Assembly (NCBI GenBank): GCA_003254905.1
Contig: QANU01107389.1
Span: 102,522 to 166,521 of the forward strand
Direction: 5' to 3'
DNA from: Nissolia schottii
Lineage: Eukaryota > Streptophyta > Magnoliopsida > Fabales > Fabaceae
DNA length: 64,000 nucleotides
The notes beneath the pieces were generated by a model. The model saw only the letters and a program-made list of their open reading frames with translations. It was not told where the DNA came from and did not search any database. Of this stretch, positions 28,378 to 40,900 are shown one piece after another (the first letter of the stretch is position 1; every line of letters starts with the position of its first letter). The position numbers and the translations under genes were made by a program.

Positions 28378-31300
28378 ATGAGGGTTCTGCAACTGGGCTT
28401 GTTGCTGGCTCTGGCATCTGGATTTGCAGCCATTTCCATCTACATCACCGGACTCTCTGATTTCTCTGTATGTATGTATGTATGTATGCATCAAATGGTA
28501 GGAGATTTGATGTGTTCATCAAATTCAAATCTAATGTCTGTAACTGTAATGTAATCACTTGCAGATCGCAGTTATCAGCTCTCACATGAAGACACGGAAG
28601 CGTTGCTTTCCTTGCATGACACTTTCGAGAAGTGCGTGGTGAGTTTTCTTCTTTTTTTGGCGTCTTCCTCGTTTGCTTTGTGTAGTCTTCCGATTTCGAG
28701 CGTTGTTGCTTAGATTAGGCACGAATGTATGATTGTTTAAGTGCTGAATTGGGGAGTTGATTGCAAACCTGGACTTTTTTGGTTTTGTTCCGGTTGGATT
28801 CAAACAGCATTCTGATTAAATAAATTTTGAAAACTGTTGTCAGTTCTTTGATTTGGCTTTTTTTATGGTCTTTTGTTTAGACATCTTTCCATTCCTGTGT
28901 TCTCAGTTTGAATTTTTGAATTCTTTGGGTAATTGGCTTGAGTTGCTAATATTGTGTTGTATGCAGAGTGCAAATGGACTTGGCTTGAAAGCAGCTAAGG
29001 GCGGTGATTATTGCCAAACCACAATAAGTTTTCCAAGTGACACTATCCCCAAATGGGTAAATATTCTTAGTCATTGACTGACCAGCTTGTTATTCATGAA
29101 AAATTAGGTGTTGCATATGTGGCCTTAAAAATATGTTAATTAAGAGTTATGACAACCTACAATCTATATCACATGCTGTTTATAAGTAATTAAAGATTTA
29201 TCCCATTAGGTAACTCATGAAGGTTTTTGTGTTAACAGAAAGATCCCAAAACAGGTGAACTTGAAGCTCTGTCTTTCGACTTTAATCTATGTGAAGCTGT
29301 GGCTACATGGGAACAGGTAAACAACTTGCTCTTTGTTTTCATGCTTGTGGTATTACCCAGGGATCTGTTGTCTCTTTTATGAGATATAAATCCAGATGCT
29401 TTTAAGATTCTATTTGCTAGATATTGCTGTTACATCCATTGAATACTTATTTTTTAGTTTACCAGAAGGCATTTCAAGTTTTCATGTCTGCTTCCTTTGC
29501 GTACGTTTTATTCTTGTTTTCTAAAAGGCATTTATGGATTTTGCTTTACATTTTATTGCTGTGTCATGAATTAATCACCCAGGTGCGGAACAGTACCACT
29601 ATACTGACCAAGGAATTTATTGATTCTTTACCAAATGGATGGGAGGAATATGCATGGCGTAGGATCAACAAAGGAATACTTCTGTAAGTGAATGAGTGGC
29701 TGAATGAATTTTACCGAACAGTCAATTAGATATGCAATTATGGTAACCTATATGGATGAACCAAATTGACATTTTAATTCATTTATTAGAAATGGATTAT
29801 AGTGGTATACTTATATTGTTGGCTGTAAATTGTGAGCTTTATATGTAGAAATAAGGTGTGTAATATGTTACTTATGATACTCTGTCAATTTATCAGTCCT
29901 AAGACATTTTTAATTGTCTGTTGAGAAGGAAACGTCAACTGGATTTAACTTTTGTGGCAAATCAATGTTACGAGATAAATAGACCATAACCACAAGATTT
30001 ATGTGGTTTAGCCTAGAGGCCAGTATCCTCATGGTCTTGTGTAGGTGATAAAACCTTTTCTTAAGCTGTCTTTTCCACTCTACCTATAATTGCAAAATAC
30101 TACAACATAGGTTTCTCGATGTATGTCATACCAATCACATTCCATCCATGTTTTAATATATTTAGAATTACATATAGTGGTAAATTCTAGGACTCATTTT
30201 TAGAAGTTGAATAAGTTAGTAGAAATATTCATAGAATAGGATCTTTCTGTGTTGCAGCAACCGCTGTGAGAACAAGACCTTGTGCATGGAGAAACTTTCA
30301 CTTGTGCTCCCTGAAACACCACCATACTTCCCAAGGCAGTTTAGGCGCTGTGCTGTTATTGGTAATTCTGGAGATCTCTTGAAAACAAAATTTGGGAAGG
30401 AGATAGATGGTTACGATGCTGTCATTAGAGAAAATGGTGCTCCAACGCAGGTTAGTTGCTCAACAGGGGGTTTATGGTCTTTTTTACTATTTCTTTGTCC
30501 CAAAAGTTAAGACCTCTCATACCACTCAATTTTATATATGACTGCAGAACTACACTGACTATGTGGGTAGGAAAAGCACATTTCGCCTTCTAAACCGAGG
30601 ATCTGCCAAAGCACTGGATAAAGTTGCTGAATTAGATGGTATTGCTTCTTGTTATATAATATGTCCCACTTGTTTTTGGGCCTATTATGAATTGCTGGAA
30701 CCTTACTACAGATGCTGTTCCTGCAGAAAAAAGGAAAGAGGTCTTGATAGTAAAAACAACAATCCATGACATCATGAACCAAATGATTCGGGTATGTTTC
30801 CCTATCAAAAGAAACCACTTTGTAAAATCTAATTACTTTGATGTGCCACACATTCCATATGTGCTCCAGCAGTTGCTTGATGGAATATTAAATCAGTACA
30901 TTGTGTCTGGGTTAATTGTCTTATCTTGTCAAGTTGTAATTTATATGGCCTTGTTTCTTTTTATTTTTTAGTAAAATTTTAATTCTCACTTGCAAAGGAA
31001 TTGGCTATTTTCTTCGACAGGAAGTTCCCATAAAAAACCCTGTATATCTCATGCTAGGTGCATCCTTTGGTTCAGCAGCAAAAGGAACTGGGCTTAAGGC
31101 TCTTGAATTTGGCCTCTCTATGTGTGATTCAGTGGATATGTATGGTTTTACTGTAGATCCTGGTTACAAGGAATGGTATAACATTTTCTGTGAGCGATTA
31201 TATTTCTGGTTAGATATATCTTTCTTTGGAATATGATTGCCTGATCAATACATCTTATATTTTACTCTTAGGACAAGATATTTCTCCGAATCTCGTCAAG

Positions 31301-32377
31301 GTCATACTCCTTTGCATGGTAGAGCTTATTACCAGATGATGGAGTGCTTGGGAGTAAGTAAAATATACTTGTTACTGCATGTAGAAATCATTTATAATTT
31401 GTTAATTTTAGTATCATGAAGATGTCTAGTAGTTGAAGTCTTAGGTTTAAGTCATACTAATGACATTCCTTTGATGCCAGAAAGGATAGAAAATTATCAA
31501 ACTACATTAATTATTGAATTTTCTTTCTTTAGATTGTATAAAGCACAAGCTAATGTTTATTCTTCATGGACTTGGTAGTATGAGCATGAACATCCTGTTT
31601 TTTGTTTTTCTAATCATTGACTTCATCAACCCTGCTTCCATTGTCAAGCTTATCAAAATCCATTCTCCCATGCGAGCTGATCTAAACCGTGTTGTAAAAT
31701 GGGTTCCAAGTCACCGCATGATAAGGGCTGCTAGGATTGCATCGGAGAAGTTATCGAGGTAAATGTTTTCTTTTTCTTTTTACCCCATGTCTCCTTTCTT
31801 TTCATTTTTTGTGTGGATTTTAACAAGGGACCTGATGTATAAATGAATAATTATAGAAGCAACTAGCAAGTCTCTTAATATATGTTGATCTGTGCTCCTA
31901 TGACAAAGCTAAAATTGTGATGAATAAAATATTTAGTAGTAGTTCGTACCCAAAGAAAGTAGTAGTTCATTGGGTCATGTTCATGAGTAGAAGGGCATTG
32001 GTCCTTGACCTGTTCTTTAGGAAAACTGGCAATTACCGGAAGGCCATGACCCTTTTGTGTAACTTGGTTTGGCAACAGTCACTCTCATCATTACCTGTTG
32101 CCTAATGCAATCCTGCAATTATCTAGACAGACAGATAGGTTAAATCTGATTAGTGGGACTATTTTATGGTTTCTACAGGAGAGTTGGAGCAGGATCTGAA
32201 GAACCACTGCGTGCATGTTCCATTATTAAGAAGCAAGTTAAACGAAATCCAAATACAGTTTCAAAGCTCAGAAAGGCGGCACAGGATCATATTTGGTATG
32301 TGGACAGCACAACTATGTATCCTCTGGAGCATAGTCCTGGACATGGGTTGCTTTGCACTGTGCCAGCTACCAACTGA
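28378..32377 (+). CDS. Sialyltransferase-like GT29 Golgi protein
   Basis: This gene encodes a type II Golgi glycosyltransferase-family protein of about 443 aa. Exons: 28378-28471, 28565-28638, 28967-29056, 29239-29316, 29583-29683, 30258-30450, 30548-30638, 30727-30791, 31021-31175, 31272-31353, 31649-31758 and 32179-32377. Residues 5-24 form the signal anchor. A sialyl-motif-L-like segment starts '[11 protein letters not shown]' at residue 177. A motif-S-like segment ('[15 protein letters not shown]') spans about 276-305. The C-terminus has the conserved '[10 protein letters not shown]'. Plants are generally held to lack sialic acid, and Arabidopsis relatives (SIA1/MGP2, SIA2) are tied to pollen and wall polysaccharide. 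Transfer of Kdo or Dha in rhamnogalacturonan II is a proposed role, not shown here. Exon 1 ends inside a GTAT repeat; the second GT is chosen because only it keeps frame. Exon 8 has two in-frame acceptors. Confidence 0.93.
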
Positions 32378-33819
32378 TTGAGCTATAAAGAGATTTTATG
32401 CCTTCATATCTCCTGCGTCTAACCCCCCTGATTTGACAAATCTTCTGTTTGTTCATCTTCTGCAAAATATATGTCGATTAAATTGAAAAATGGCAATGAA
32501 GCTTCCTCCTCATCTCACCTGTGTAGTGGAAAATCCAAGAAATCATTTTTATTCATTCTCATTTTTTTTCTCCTTTTGTGTTTTAAAATCTTTAAAGGTC
32601 TTACATTTGGTTAGGGGGAAGATGATAGAACAGCTAGGACAAAATTGTGGCATTTGTACTGCTTAGTTGAACTATAATGAGATGAGCTGTAATGAGTAAC
32701 TTATGTTCTTATATCAATAATTAGATATCGCAGTTTTGGTGCATCTTAGAGCTCGAAATGTTCCTGCTTGTATACCCTGCTGTTTCTTTCGCGACTTTGT
32801 TGCACTGCCTAATAGATCCTATTGGACTAGTCCTGGAATTTTCTTATACTGGCGCCAGCATATATGATTTTTGTGATAATGTTTTATAAGAAAAATAATT
32901 TCTAATGATCAATATGCTTCCAATGTACCGGATCGTTTGTGTTCCAATGTCCGAAGATATTAAGGGTAGGAAGGAGGTTTTAAGCAAGTTGCAACTGACT
33001 CTTTTTCTCTTTGGGTCTCTGATGTGGACTGAGTTCTAATGCTAATCGGGCGGGACCAAGTATTGGCATCCTGCCATTGGACTGTGTGAAGATGTAGTAG
33101 TCCGGTTAGTGTGTTGGAAGAGGAAGGGTAAGAGAAACGGAGACCAGGATGGTAAGTAACGACAATGTCTTTAATGTATTAACTATATTTTTCAAAAAAG
33201 TATAAGTGTGGCTAAGCAATGAGTATTAAATTAGTTTGTGTTCGAATTAACCATCTGGTCATTTAGGAACCACATTGACTCATTAATTATTTGAGACGAA
33301 TCAAATTGAACATTTATTCTTTGACAAATCATTAAAAATATGATAACACAATACAAACTTCTGCTGTTTCTCAATGTTAATATTTTTCATTTTTGTAAGT
33401 TTATTAATAATTTAATAATTTAGAAATATGTGGAGATACATTAAGTTATAAATAAACTTTAAAAAAAAAGTCAAAATGATTAATATTAAAGAAGCGAGGC
33501 AATCAATTTTTGATTTTGAAAGACTTGAACACGAACTCCCTCTAAAGTGATTGAGAGAGAACATATCGAACCTAGCATTCCATAATTTTATCCCTTATAA
33601 AGAGGGCAGCCAAAAAGAAAACCCAATTTATATGATGAGGCCCTGAAGACGCACCTCCTTCAACTTCCGCCACCTCCTCCTCCCTTTCTGCTTTCCTTAT
33701 CCACTTTTCACTTTCTATTCACTACTCCAATCAACCCACACACTACTTCTTATTTTTATATAAAGAAAAAGAAAAAGAAACCCTATTTTTCTGAGCCTCA
33801 CACCATAACATTCACTCCA
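32378..33819. other. Spacer between GT29 and SAM-domain genes
   Basis: The first 300-400 bases are probably the GT29 3' UTR. The last 200 bases are C/T-rich and probably hold the leader of the SAM-domain gene; 'atttttatataaag' near 33752 is a possible TATA-like element. No other feature is visible. Confidence 0.5.
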
Positions 33820-34716
33820 ATGGCAGATATTCAACCACCTGAGGGTCAATTGAACGGCGGCGGAACCCTAATTCTCAACTCCTGCGAGCCCATCGGATCC
33901 AAGCGTCAGCGGAGGCCCAGCGTCCGATTGGGCGACATCGGCGGCGACCACCCCTATGAAGCCCACCCCCGCCGCACCACCAAGCCCTGGAAGCTCCCCT
34001 TCCCCGCCGCCGCCGCCGTCGCCCCCCCAGGTAAACCCTCCAAGACTCGACCTCTAACCAATTTGACCACTTCCTCCGCTGCCGCCGCCGAGTTCGACGA
34101 AACCTTAGAAGGCGACGTCAGAGAAGGGAACAACAACAACGACAACATCGTCGATGGCGTCACGATTGGAAGCTGGAAAGTGAAGGAATCTAAGAAGAGG
34201 GGTTCCAAGAGGGTCAGATCGAATTGGGTTTCAAGAATCGACGAAGGCAGCGGAGGAGGACGGGTAGAGGGGGAGGAGAAGTATAGCGGCGGCGAAGATG
34301 CGGATGACGATGAAGACGGTGATGGGTATCGGGAATTCGATGTGGAAAATTCAGAAAGCCAATTGAAGGGACAGAGCCCTATTAATTCAATGGAGAATTT
34401 GGGGGTTGATGGGCATAGGAGGTCCTTCAAGGGGTTGGATCATCACAACGATGGGATCGAGCTATCTGGGCCGTCCGATACCGATAGGAATGGGAATGGT
34501 GGGAGGGTGAGGTATGGTGGTGAAGATGGGGTCAGGGTTTGGCTTAATGGGCTGGGGTTGGGTCGTTATGCTCCTGTGTTTGAGGTCCATGAGGTTGATG
34601 ATGAGGTTTTGCCAATGCTGACATTGGAGGATCTCAAAGATATGGGGATTAGTGCTGTTGGGTCGAGAAGGAAAATGTACTGTGCAATTCAGAAGCTTGG
34701 AAAAGGCTTCTCCTGA
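33820..34716 (+). CDS. SAM (sterile alpha motif) domain protein
   Basis: This is an intronless gene for a 298-aa protein. The N-terminal half is low-complexity and basic to acidic. An early 'KRQRRPSVRLGDIGGDHPYE' stretch (residues about 28-47) looks like a conserved nuclear-type basic motif. An Ala/Pro-rich part and a Gly/Asp/Glu-rich linker follow. Residues 238-292 form a SAM domain, with 'VWLNGLGLGRYAPVFE' as helix 1 and 'LPMLTLEDLKDMGI' and 'GSRRKMYCAIQKL' as the later helices. SAM domains mediate protein oligomerisation and sometimes RNA binding; the partner is unknown. The start is the first ATG after a C/T-rich leader. Its place next to the GT29 gene recalls a neighbouring SAM gene beside Arabidopsis SIA2. 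Domain call is firm; function is not known. Confidence 0.9.
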   Translation: MADIQPPEGQLNGGGTLILNSCEPIGSKRQRRPSVRLGDIGGDHPYEAHPRRTTKPWKLPFPAAAAVAPPGKPSKTRPLTNLTTSSAAAAEFDETLEGDVREGNNNNDNIVDGVTIGSWKVKESKKRGSKRVRSNWVSRIDEGSGGGRVEGEEKYSGGEDADDDEDGDGYREFDVENSESQLKGQSPINSMENLGVDGHRRSFKGLDHHNDGIELSGPSDTDRNGNGGRVRYGGEDGVRVWLNGLGLGRYAPVFEVHEVDDEVLPMLTLEDLKDMGISAVGSRRKMYCAIQKLGKGFS

Positions 34717-37394
34717 GTCCTGGAGCTGAAGAAGCTTTTGCTCTTGTTTCAGGGGAGGATTCTCAGCCATAGCAATTTTTAGAGTTATAGTATGCTCTCC
34801 CATAAATTTTTGTTTTCTTTTCTCAGGCATGGAACCATTAGGTCCTCACGTGTTCTTATTTGAGAAACATCATCTTTTTTTTCCCCCCTCTTCTTTTCTT
34901 TCTGAAATCTAGTGCAAGTACATATAACTCTGCGAATTTTGTTGGAGCAAATTCATTGTTTCTGTTACTTAAGTAAGTCCAGTTGTATTACCATCGATGC
35001 CTCGGGAAAGAGTAATATGAGAAGGAAAGAGATGCATTTGGAAAGTTTTCTCTTTAAAGTAAAGCGGCATGCTGTTTAATCTCTTCACTCTAATCCATTG
35101 GAATACCTACTGTGAATCTTGGTAGTTTTTTGTGGTTACCTTTAGATGTGGTTCTCTAGCATTTAGCTTAGCATGGCATTTTAGCGGTATTTTCTTGGTA
35201 ACTATGTTATTGTAGCATTTTTGCTCATCTGCGTTGTTAGATACGATCGTAGTTTGCTATCTGTTTTATACGATTATCATGGTATCTGATGGATTTGATA
35301 TGATTTAATACATTGGTGGCAACGTCTGTGTTTCTAACCCATCTTCAGCAGCAAGGAATAGGGATGATTGCAAGTTTGCTTAATTTTACATTCTGTTATT
35401 GTTGTATGCTGGAATTCGCTGAGCTGGTGTTTATTTACTGATATTTGGTGCTGCCTCCAGAGCAGCCTCTTTGTTCTTGGGTGGATGTGCTGGGGTATGA
35501 TAGCACGTTAAAATTATGTCTCTTGAATAGCTCCAATGTATCTTTGATGATGGTCGGTAACGTAGTTAGGCAGAAAGGTATAAAGCGTAAGATATTGCAG
35601 CTGAATTATTTTTGCCTTGTACCTCTAGTGATGGTTGCACCAATCCAAAGTGGCAAATTTTGGTAGTGCTTAGTGGATCAGGTGTGAGTATCTTCCTAGT
35701 TTTTGATGTTCCCTGAGATATGAGTGCATTTCTGCGCTGTTTTCTGATGTGCCTATTTTTGTATATTAACACACTGTTGAATTGTCTTCAGATGGTGGAT
35801 AAATTTGATACAAGATGATTTGAGGTAGGAGAAGTAAGCTCCATTGGCATGATAATTTTTTTTTTTTTATATCATGATATCATTCCAAACTCTGACATGA
35901 TAACAGATCCGTGGTTCGGTTATATCCACCTCGGGTGAAGTGCTGTTATAGTAGCAGTACTTACTGAGTGGTTAGATTTCTCGTTTATCTTTATTAAAAA
36001 AAAAGTTGCAATGCTTATTATTATAAAGTTATTAAAATTCACAAATTTAGTCTTATTTAATACACCAAATTCTTTATGTATTTAATGTAGATATATTTCT
36101 TGACGGAAAAGAAAAATAAACTACCTTTATAATAACTTAGTTTAAAGTCATACATATATGATGTTATATATGATTGGTTGACAACCATAAAAAATTTTAC
36201 ACTAGTAAAACTAATCTCATTACTTATTATTATATATAGAAAAAATTGGAAATGAGATTTTCGCAGAAATATAAATGATGTCAAAAATTTGTAATTGCCC
36301 CCGCGGGGGGGGGGGGTTGAAGTGAAAAGGTTCGACAAAGTACAAACACAGGGCTAGCACTCACTCAAGTAAGGGGCGTAGTGGTGTACCTTCAAGGCTT
36401 TGAGCAGAGAAACAGAAGAGCTGGTTGAACAGATGGCAAGAATACAGAAAGTGTGTGTATAGATACACGCATACTTTCTGTAATTGCAATGCAACTCAAT
36501 CACAGTAGTCTAGTTCACCGATTATCAATGAAACAGTGATCGGATCAAACTCTCTATATACACCTCAGTATCAGTACAAGAAGAATATATAGTAAGCCAT
36601 GAATGCATCCACAACTTCATCATACCCTGCATACAATCAAAGGTTAATTTTCCAAGGCCCCTTGTTTTCGGTGATCATTGAGTACACCTGTCCCTCATCT
36701 CTAACTAACTAACTAACTCCAGCTAGCTCATGCTGAATTTCCTATTTATTTCCCAAGTTGCCCTTTGCCTGTGCCTAATGGGTTGCAATAAAACAAAGGG
36801 TGGAACCGTCCCATTGATTATCATGTCTAAGTAAGATATTTATGCAGCCCTTCCCGTGACCAATCTGCAGCCAGGCTGGCAGATACATATTATTTGTTGA
36901 TGAGCATCGTCATCTGCTGCTGGTATTCAAGTTCTATGAATGAAGATGACTGGATAATTATATTGTCATCATTTCATTAATTAATTAATAAATCACCATG
37001 ATAGTTACACCACTATCTTTCTTTCTCTGATCTTGAAACATATATATGGGTTATTTGCGTATATTTCCTGTATACCAAATTGCAACTTTTGTAATGATTT
37101 TCCGCATGGTCTTGCATTGATACATATCGTTCCAATTCAGAAGCCAGAAGAAGAAACAGTGAAAATCTATATGCTACATCAAAGAATTTAGTCAAATTAA
37201 GACTATCAATGAAGGTGATACATACCCGAAATCACCACATAAGTTACACAGTGCCATAATGTAGGACATGCATCATCAGGCTAGGCAGTGGATGTTGCCT
37301 TCTCCTCTTGCATAATGAGCAATTGAGTAAATATGTATATAGTATATGATATGGGATAATTAAAGAGTGAAGAAAGTCTAGTAAGTAAGACAAA
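34717..37394. other. Spacer with 3' UTR, poly-G run and possible pri-miRNA region
   Basis: The first few hundred bases are probably the 3' UTR of the SAM gene. A homopolymer of twelve G lies at 36305-36316. A 40-nt near-perfect hairpin (36443-36482) and a (CTAA)n tract near 36700-36717 follow. The right part lies downstream of the MIR169 hairpin on the minus strand and may be transcribed with it. No protein gene is recognised; the ORF at 35445-35666 has no support. Confidence 0.5.
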
Positions 37395-37525
37395 GAGGAA
37401 TGCAGATAACCAAAGAAAAGCTTGCCCATCAAACCAAACAACAAAGGGTACTCTCCACACACAGATTCCCCTTTAGAATATTGGAATAGAGAGGCAAGCC
37501 ATCCTTGGCTACCAGACCATGCACT
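37395..37525 (-). ncRNA. MIR169: MIR169 microRNA precursor
   Basis: On the minus strand a 21-nt sequence beginning TAGCCAAGGATGGCTTGCC (37511 to 37491) matches the miR169 family. It differs from the common TAGCCAAGGATGACTTGCC form by one base. About 64 nt further on, the 3' arm carries GGCAAGCTTTTCTTTGGTTA (37426 to 37405), a typical miR169* sequence. The two pair along almost their whole length, with one mismatch, several G-U pairs and one bulge. miR169 guides cleavage of NF-YA (HAP2) mRNAs, with roles in drought, nitrogen response and nodulation. A TATA box lies about 80 nt upstream of the mature 5' end. The ORFs overlapping this locus are chance. Exact precursor ends are approximate; dicing and expression cannot be seen from the sequence. 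Confidence 0.88.
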
Positions 37526-37590
37526 CTTTGTCTACATACAAGACCCTTCCTCTCTGATTGATTTCTCCCAATGACCCCCCCAGCTCCCCT

Positions 37591-37597
37591 ATTTATA
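37591..37597 (-). promoter_or_regulatory. TATA box of MIR169
   Basis: Read on the minus strand this is GGCTATAAATAGGGG with a consensus TATAAAT core. It predicts transcription start near 37560-37565, about 50 nt before the mature miR169 sequence, which fits plant MIR promoters. Confidence 0.65.
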
Positions 37598-37672
37598 GCC
37601 ACCATATATCACCTTAGATAACAACATGACACTTAAAATATGTATAGATATAGTCACAATGTGACATAAAAT

Positions 37673-37917
37673 AAAACCTTTAAATTTGTTCCCTAGGTTT
37701 GCAGCATCAATCAAGTTCATTCTAAACTTATAAAAAGTATCAAATTTGTCTCTAAAATTGTCCAAAGTCGATTCCTTCAACATCGTTTATAAGTTAGTCA
37801 CTTTGAATAACTAATTTGATTGACTTTTAACAACTCTAAAGACGAATTTGATGCTTTTAATAGCTTAAGACTAATTTAACCAATGTTGCTGACCTTAAAG
37901 ACAAAATTAAAGATTTG
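37673..37917. mobile_element. Foldback MITE-like element upstream of MIR169
   Basis: The left arm ('cctttaaatttgttccc...gcatcaatcaag...gtatcaaatttgtctc') and the reverse complement of the right arm ('tctttaattttgtctttaagg...gcatcaaattcgtctt') align over about 100 bp at roughly three-quarters identity. A short spacer separates them. It has no coding capacity. A related element sits in the second intron of the kinase gene (56156-56413), sharing the terminal 'ctt(c/t)aattttgtc' pattern. Target duplications were not resolved and the ends are approximate. Confidence 0.65.
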
Positions 37918-40900
37918 TTCTATTTGTTAGCATCAAATTATATGTTACTTACTTGCCTCTCATCCATGATGATTTCTTTTCATTTCGTTATCTCATCATA
38001 CCACGAGATAGAGCTTAAGAGAATCTGTGCTAAGAAGTAGGATATTGGACCAGCCATTTATAAGATGTGAAATTGTATTGATTTCATTAATATTGAAAAT
38101 AATAGCAGAGTCAACTGCAGGTTTGATGAACCAACTTACATTGAATCTGTTCCCTTTGACATTCACTTACCGTTTTCCAACCCCATGACATTCTTTAATT
38201 TCTACAACTTCATTATTATTCTGTTTTGCCTCCAAGAACACATTTCAACTTTAATTTGCATATTGCTTTTTCTGATGTTGAAAAGTGGTCACTCTTTTAG
38301 GTGTAATAAACACAATTAAATTTGGACCCACGGAGTTATGAACTAACAATAATCACAAGGTTCCTTCCAACTAACTCTTTGTTTATATGCCTTTATGTAT
38401 AACCATAAATTGTTGCTCACGATGGAAAATATCCTTCTCTAAGTTCACATGTCAAAATAATATGAGTTTTAAATCTCATTTCATTCTAAAATTTAGAACA
38501 ACCAAACCACTTGATAACCTGAATTCTTTCTAACTGTAAAATCATTTTGAAACAAACTATGTTACAGCCTCATAATTTATTTATAAATAAAAATATGATT
38601 TGGTTTTCATTAATATATATTCTTCAATTTCATAGTTGACTTATAAAAATCTCCATAAATAAAATGAGAAAAAAAAAATGACAATCAATTTAGTCGAGTT
38701 GACTACAAAATAGTGGTCACGGAAACAAAATTTCAACTGTGGGATTGCAAGTATATAGCTCTAGTTACCAACTATATTCATTATTCCAAGCTTCTCCGTT
38801 AAGACAGTGTTTCTAAGCATTCACATGCATTTAACTTTCCTTTTGGTATACCGCGTGCATTCAACTTTATATGTAACCTTGTGTATGTGGCTACGGCGAA
38901 AATTGATCTCAATTTTGTTTGGCTTGCAAGTTAACAGGAAAGATACACTAAACAAAATTACTATCCGCATTCTTAAAAAATTAACACGTGCATACGTCTA
39001 TTTAAAGAAAAAAAAATATTATATTAAAAAAAAAAACATTATCATCACACAGAGAAATAAACAAAAATTTGCACTAAATAACGAGTGCAATATAAGGCAT
39101 ATTATATCAAATATACCCTATCGTATAGGGTTCTTCCTCTGCCTTTTCATTCTCCACAATTTTTGTTCTTTCAAAAAGGCATATCCTAAATATGAACTGG
39201 TCAGACCATTTCAGTTTTCACATCTTGCTGACGAACAAGTGGAAGAAGAATGTTATATTTATCTAAATAACTATTCTAGTACTTTTTATAATTATTAGAC
39301 TACAATGTTGAATACTTTTATATTTTTATAATATTAAATATATTTATTTTTATCTAATTTTTTTCTTTATTTGTATCTATGCAATTTATATCATCTGCAT
39401 AATCTATATAATACAATAAATAAGATACCTAAAAATAATTTCTTCTTGATATACAATTTTATTTGTGACTCTTATTTTCACCGTTACCACTTAAAATAAC
39501 TATCAATTATAGAAATTATTTACTTGAGAAACACGGTATATGAGTTGTGCTTAATATTAAAGTTGGTTTTTTTCATGAAATAAATATTTTATTCTATTAA
39601 ATTTGTTCATTTTTTATAATTTTTAAATCTAAATTTTTTAAATTTTGTTATCATTTCTTGATCTAATATAACATATTGATATATTATATAATATAATGTG
39701 ATAAATTAATATTTTTTAATATAATATTTATAGAGAGATACATTGTAAGCTCAAATAATTTGTAAATTTCTAAACTTCTAACAAGTTGATTCTTTTAATA
39801 ATTTGATTAATAAATTTTTTTTATGATCATATAAAATATAAAAAAATAAAAAAATTTGATAAATTTAATCTTAAAAATTATTGAAAATAGACCAAAAAAA
39901 AAAGCAGGATAAGCTATTTATTGAAATTGAATTCTTTAGAGTAATAATGGATATCACATTTTACTTTATAAATTTAACGGAAAGACCCCTCAATTTATCT
40001 ATATATTTATTTTACGAGCAACGTGAAAAATCACCTCATGTTAATACTGCAATAGAGAATGGTAATCCCAATCTACAAACGCCACATCACCTAAAAAGTA
40101 GGCACAAAAAAGTAAGCGCACCCTTAAAATGAAAAGTCGTGCTGAAAAACACGACACCATTTTGCACGAAAGCGTGCCTATGCTTTTTAATAACCAAATT
40201 ATGTGCTAGTCAAATTAAAAGAACGGAGACAAAATTATTAAGTAATGCAAAATACGGTTGATTACCAATCAAATTGTTCGTATAACGAAAATAAATTATG
40301 GAAGGATGAATTTTTTTCCATCTTTGCGCATCACCACCACTCTTTTTCTATTTTCTTCACATTCATGGAGATACAAGTTTTGCGATGAGTCTCGCCAAGC
40401 TTTTCTCTCTTTTTTTTTTTCCTTCTCCAATCAGGGGAATCTACAAAATCACCTTTTTTCTAATCTCTCTCTCATTTTCTTCTTGGATAGTGTTTATTAA
40501 CTAGACACTATTTGTCGAGAATGTGTGGGGCAATATTAGCCCACAAATGCTTAATTTTCACCAAACACCACTTCTTTCATCATGATAATACTTCTCTCTT
40601 CTTCTTATTAGTTGAACTAAGTTTCTGCATTTTTTTCTATATAAACTGTCGAGTTATAAATTAACATTGTTCTTCTACTGTAAACATTTTCCTTAGAGCA
40701 TTTTTCAGTTAGTTAAACTCAAAAAAAAAATTGAAAGAATTTTTTTTAAAAGTGCATTGAAATGAGACAAGCTCTATAGACTATAGAGTTATATTATTTG
40801 TTTGTATAATCTCTTAAGATGATATAGCATTTACAATGAGATAATATCTATTACTTTCTTTTTGTTTTTTCTCTTTATTAGTGTCGTTGTTAGTTAAATT

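Noticed and set aside
33954..34430. Antisense ORF of 158 codons in the SAM gene
   Set aside because: It is Ser/Pro low-complexity and mirrors the Gly/Asp-rich linker of the real protein.
38807..39298. 163-codon + strand ORF
   Set aside because: Composition is that of AT-rich chance sequence (Lys, Ile, Phe, Tyr), with no domain, leader or splice context.
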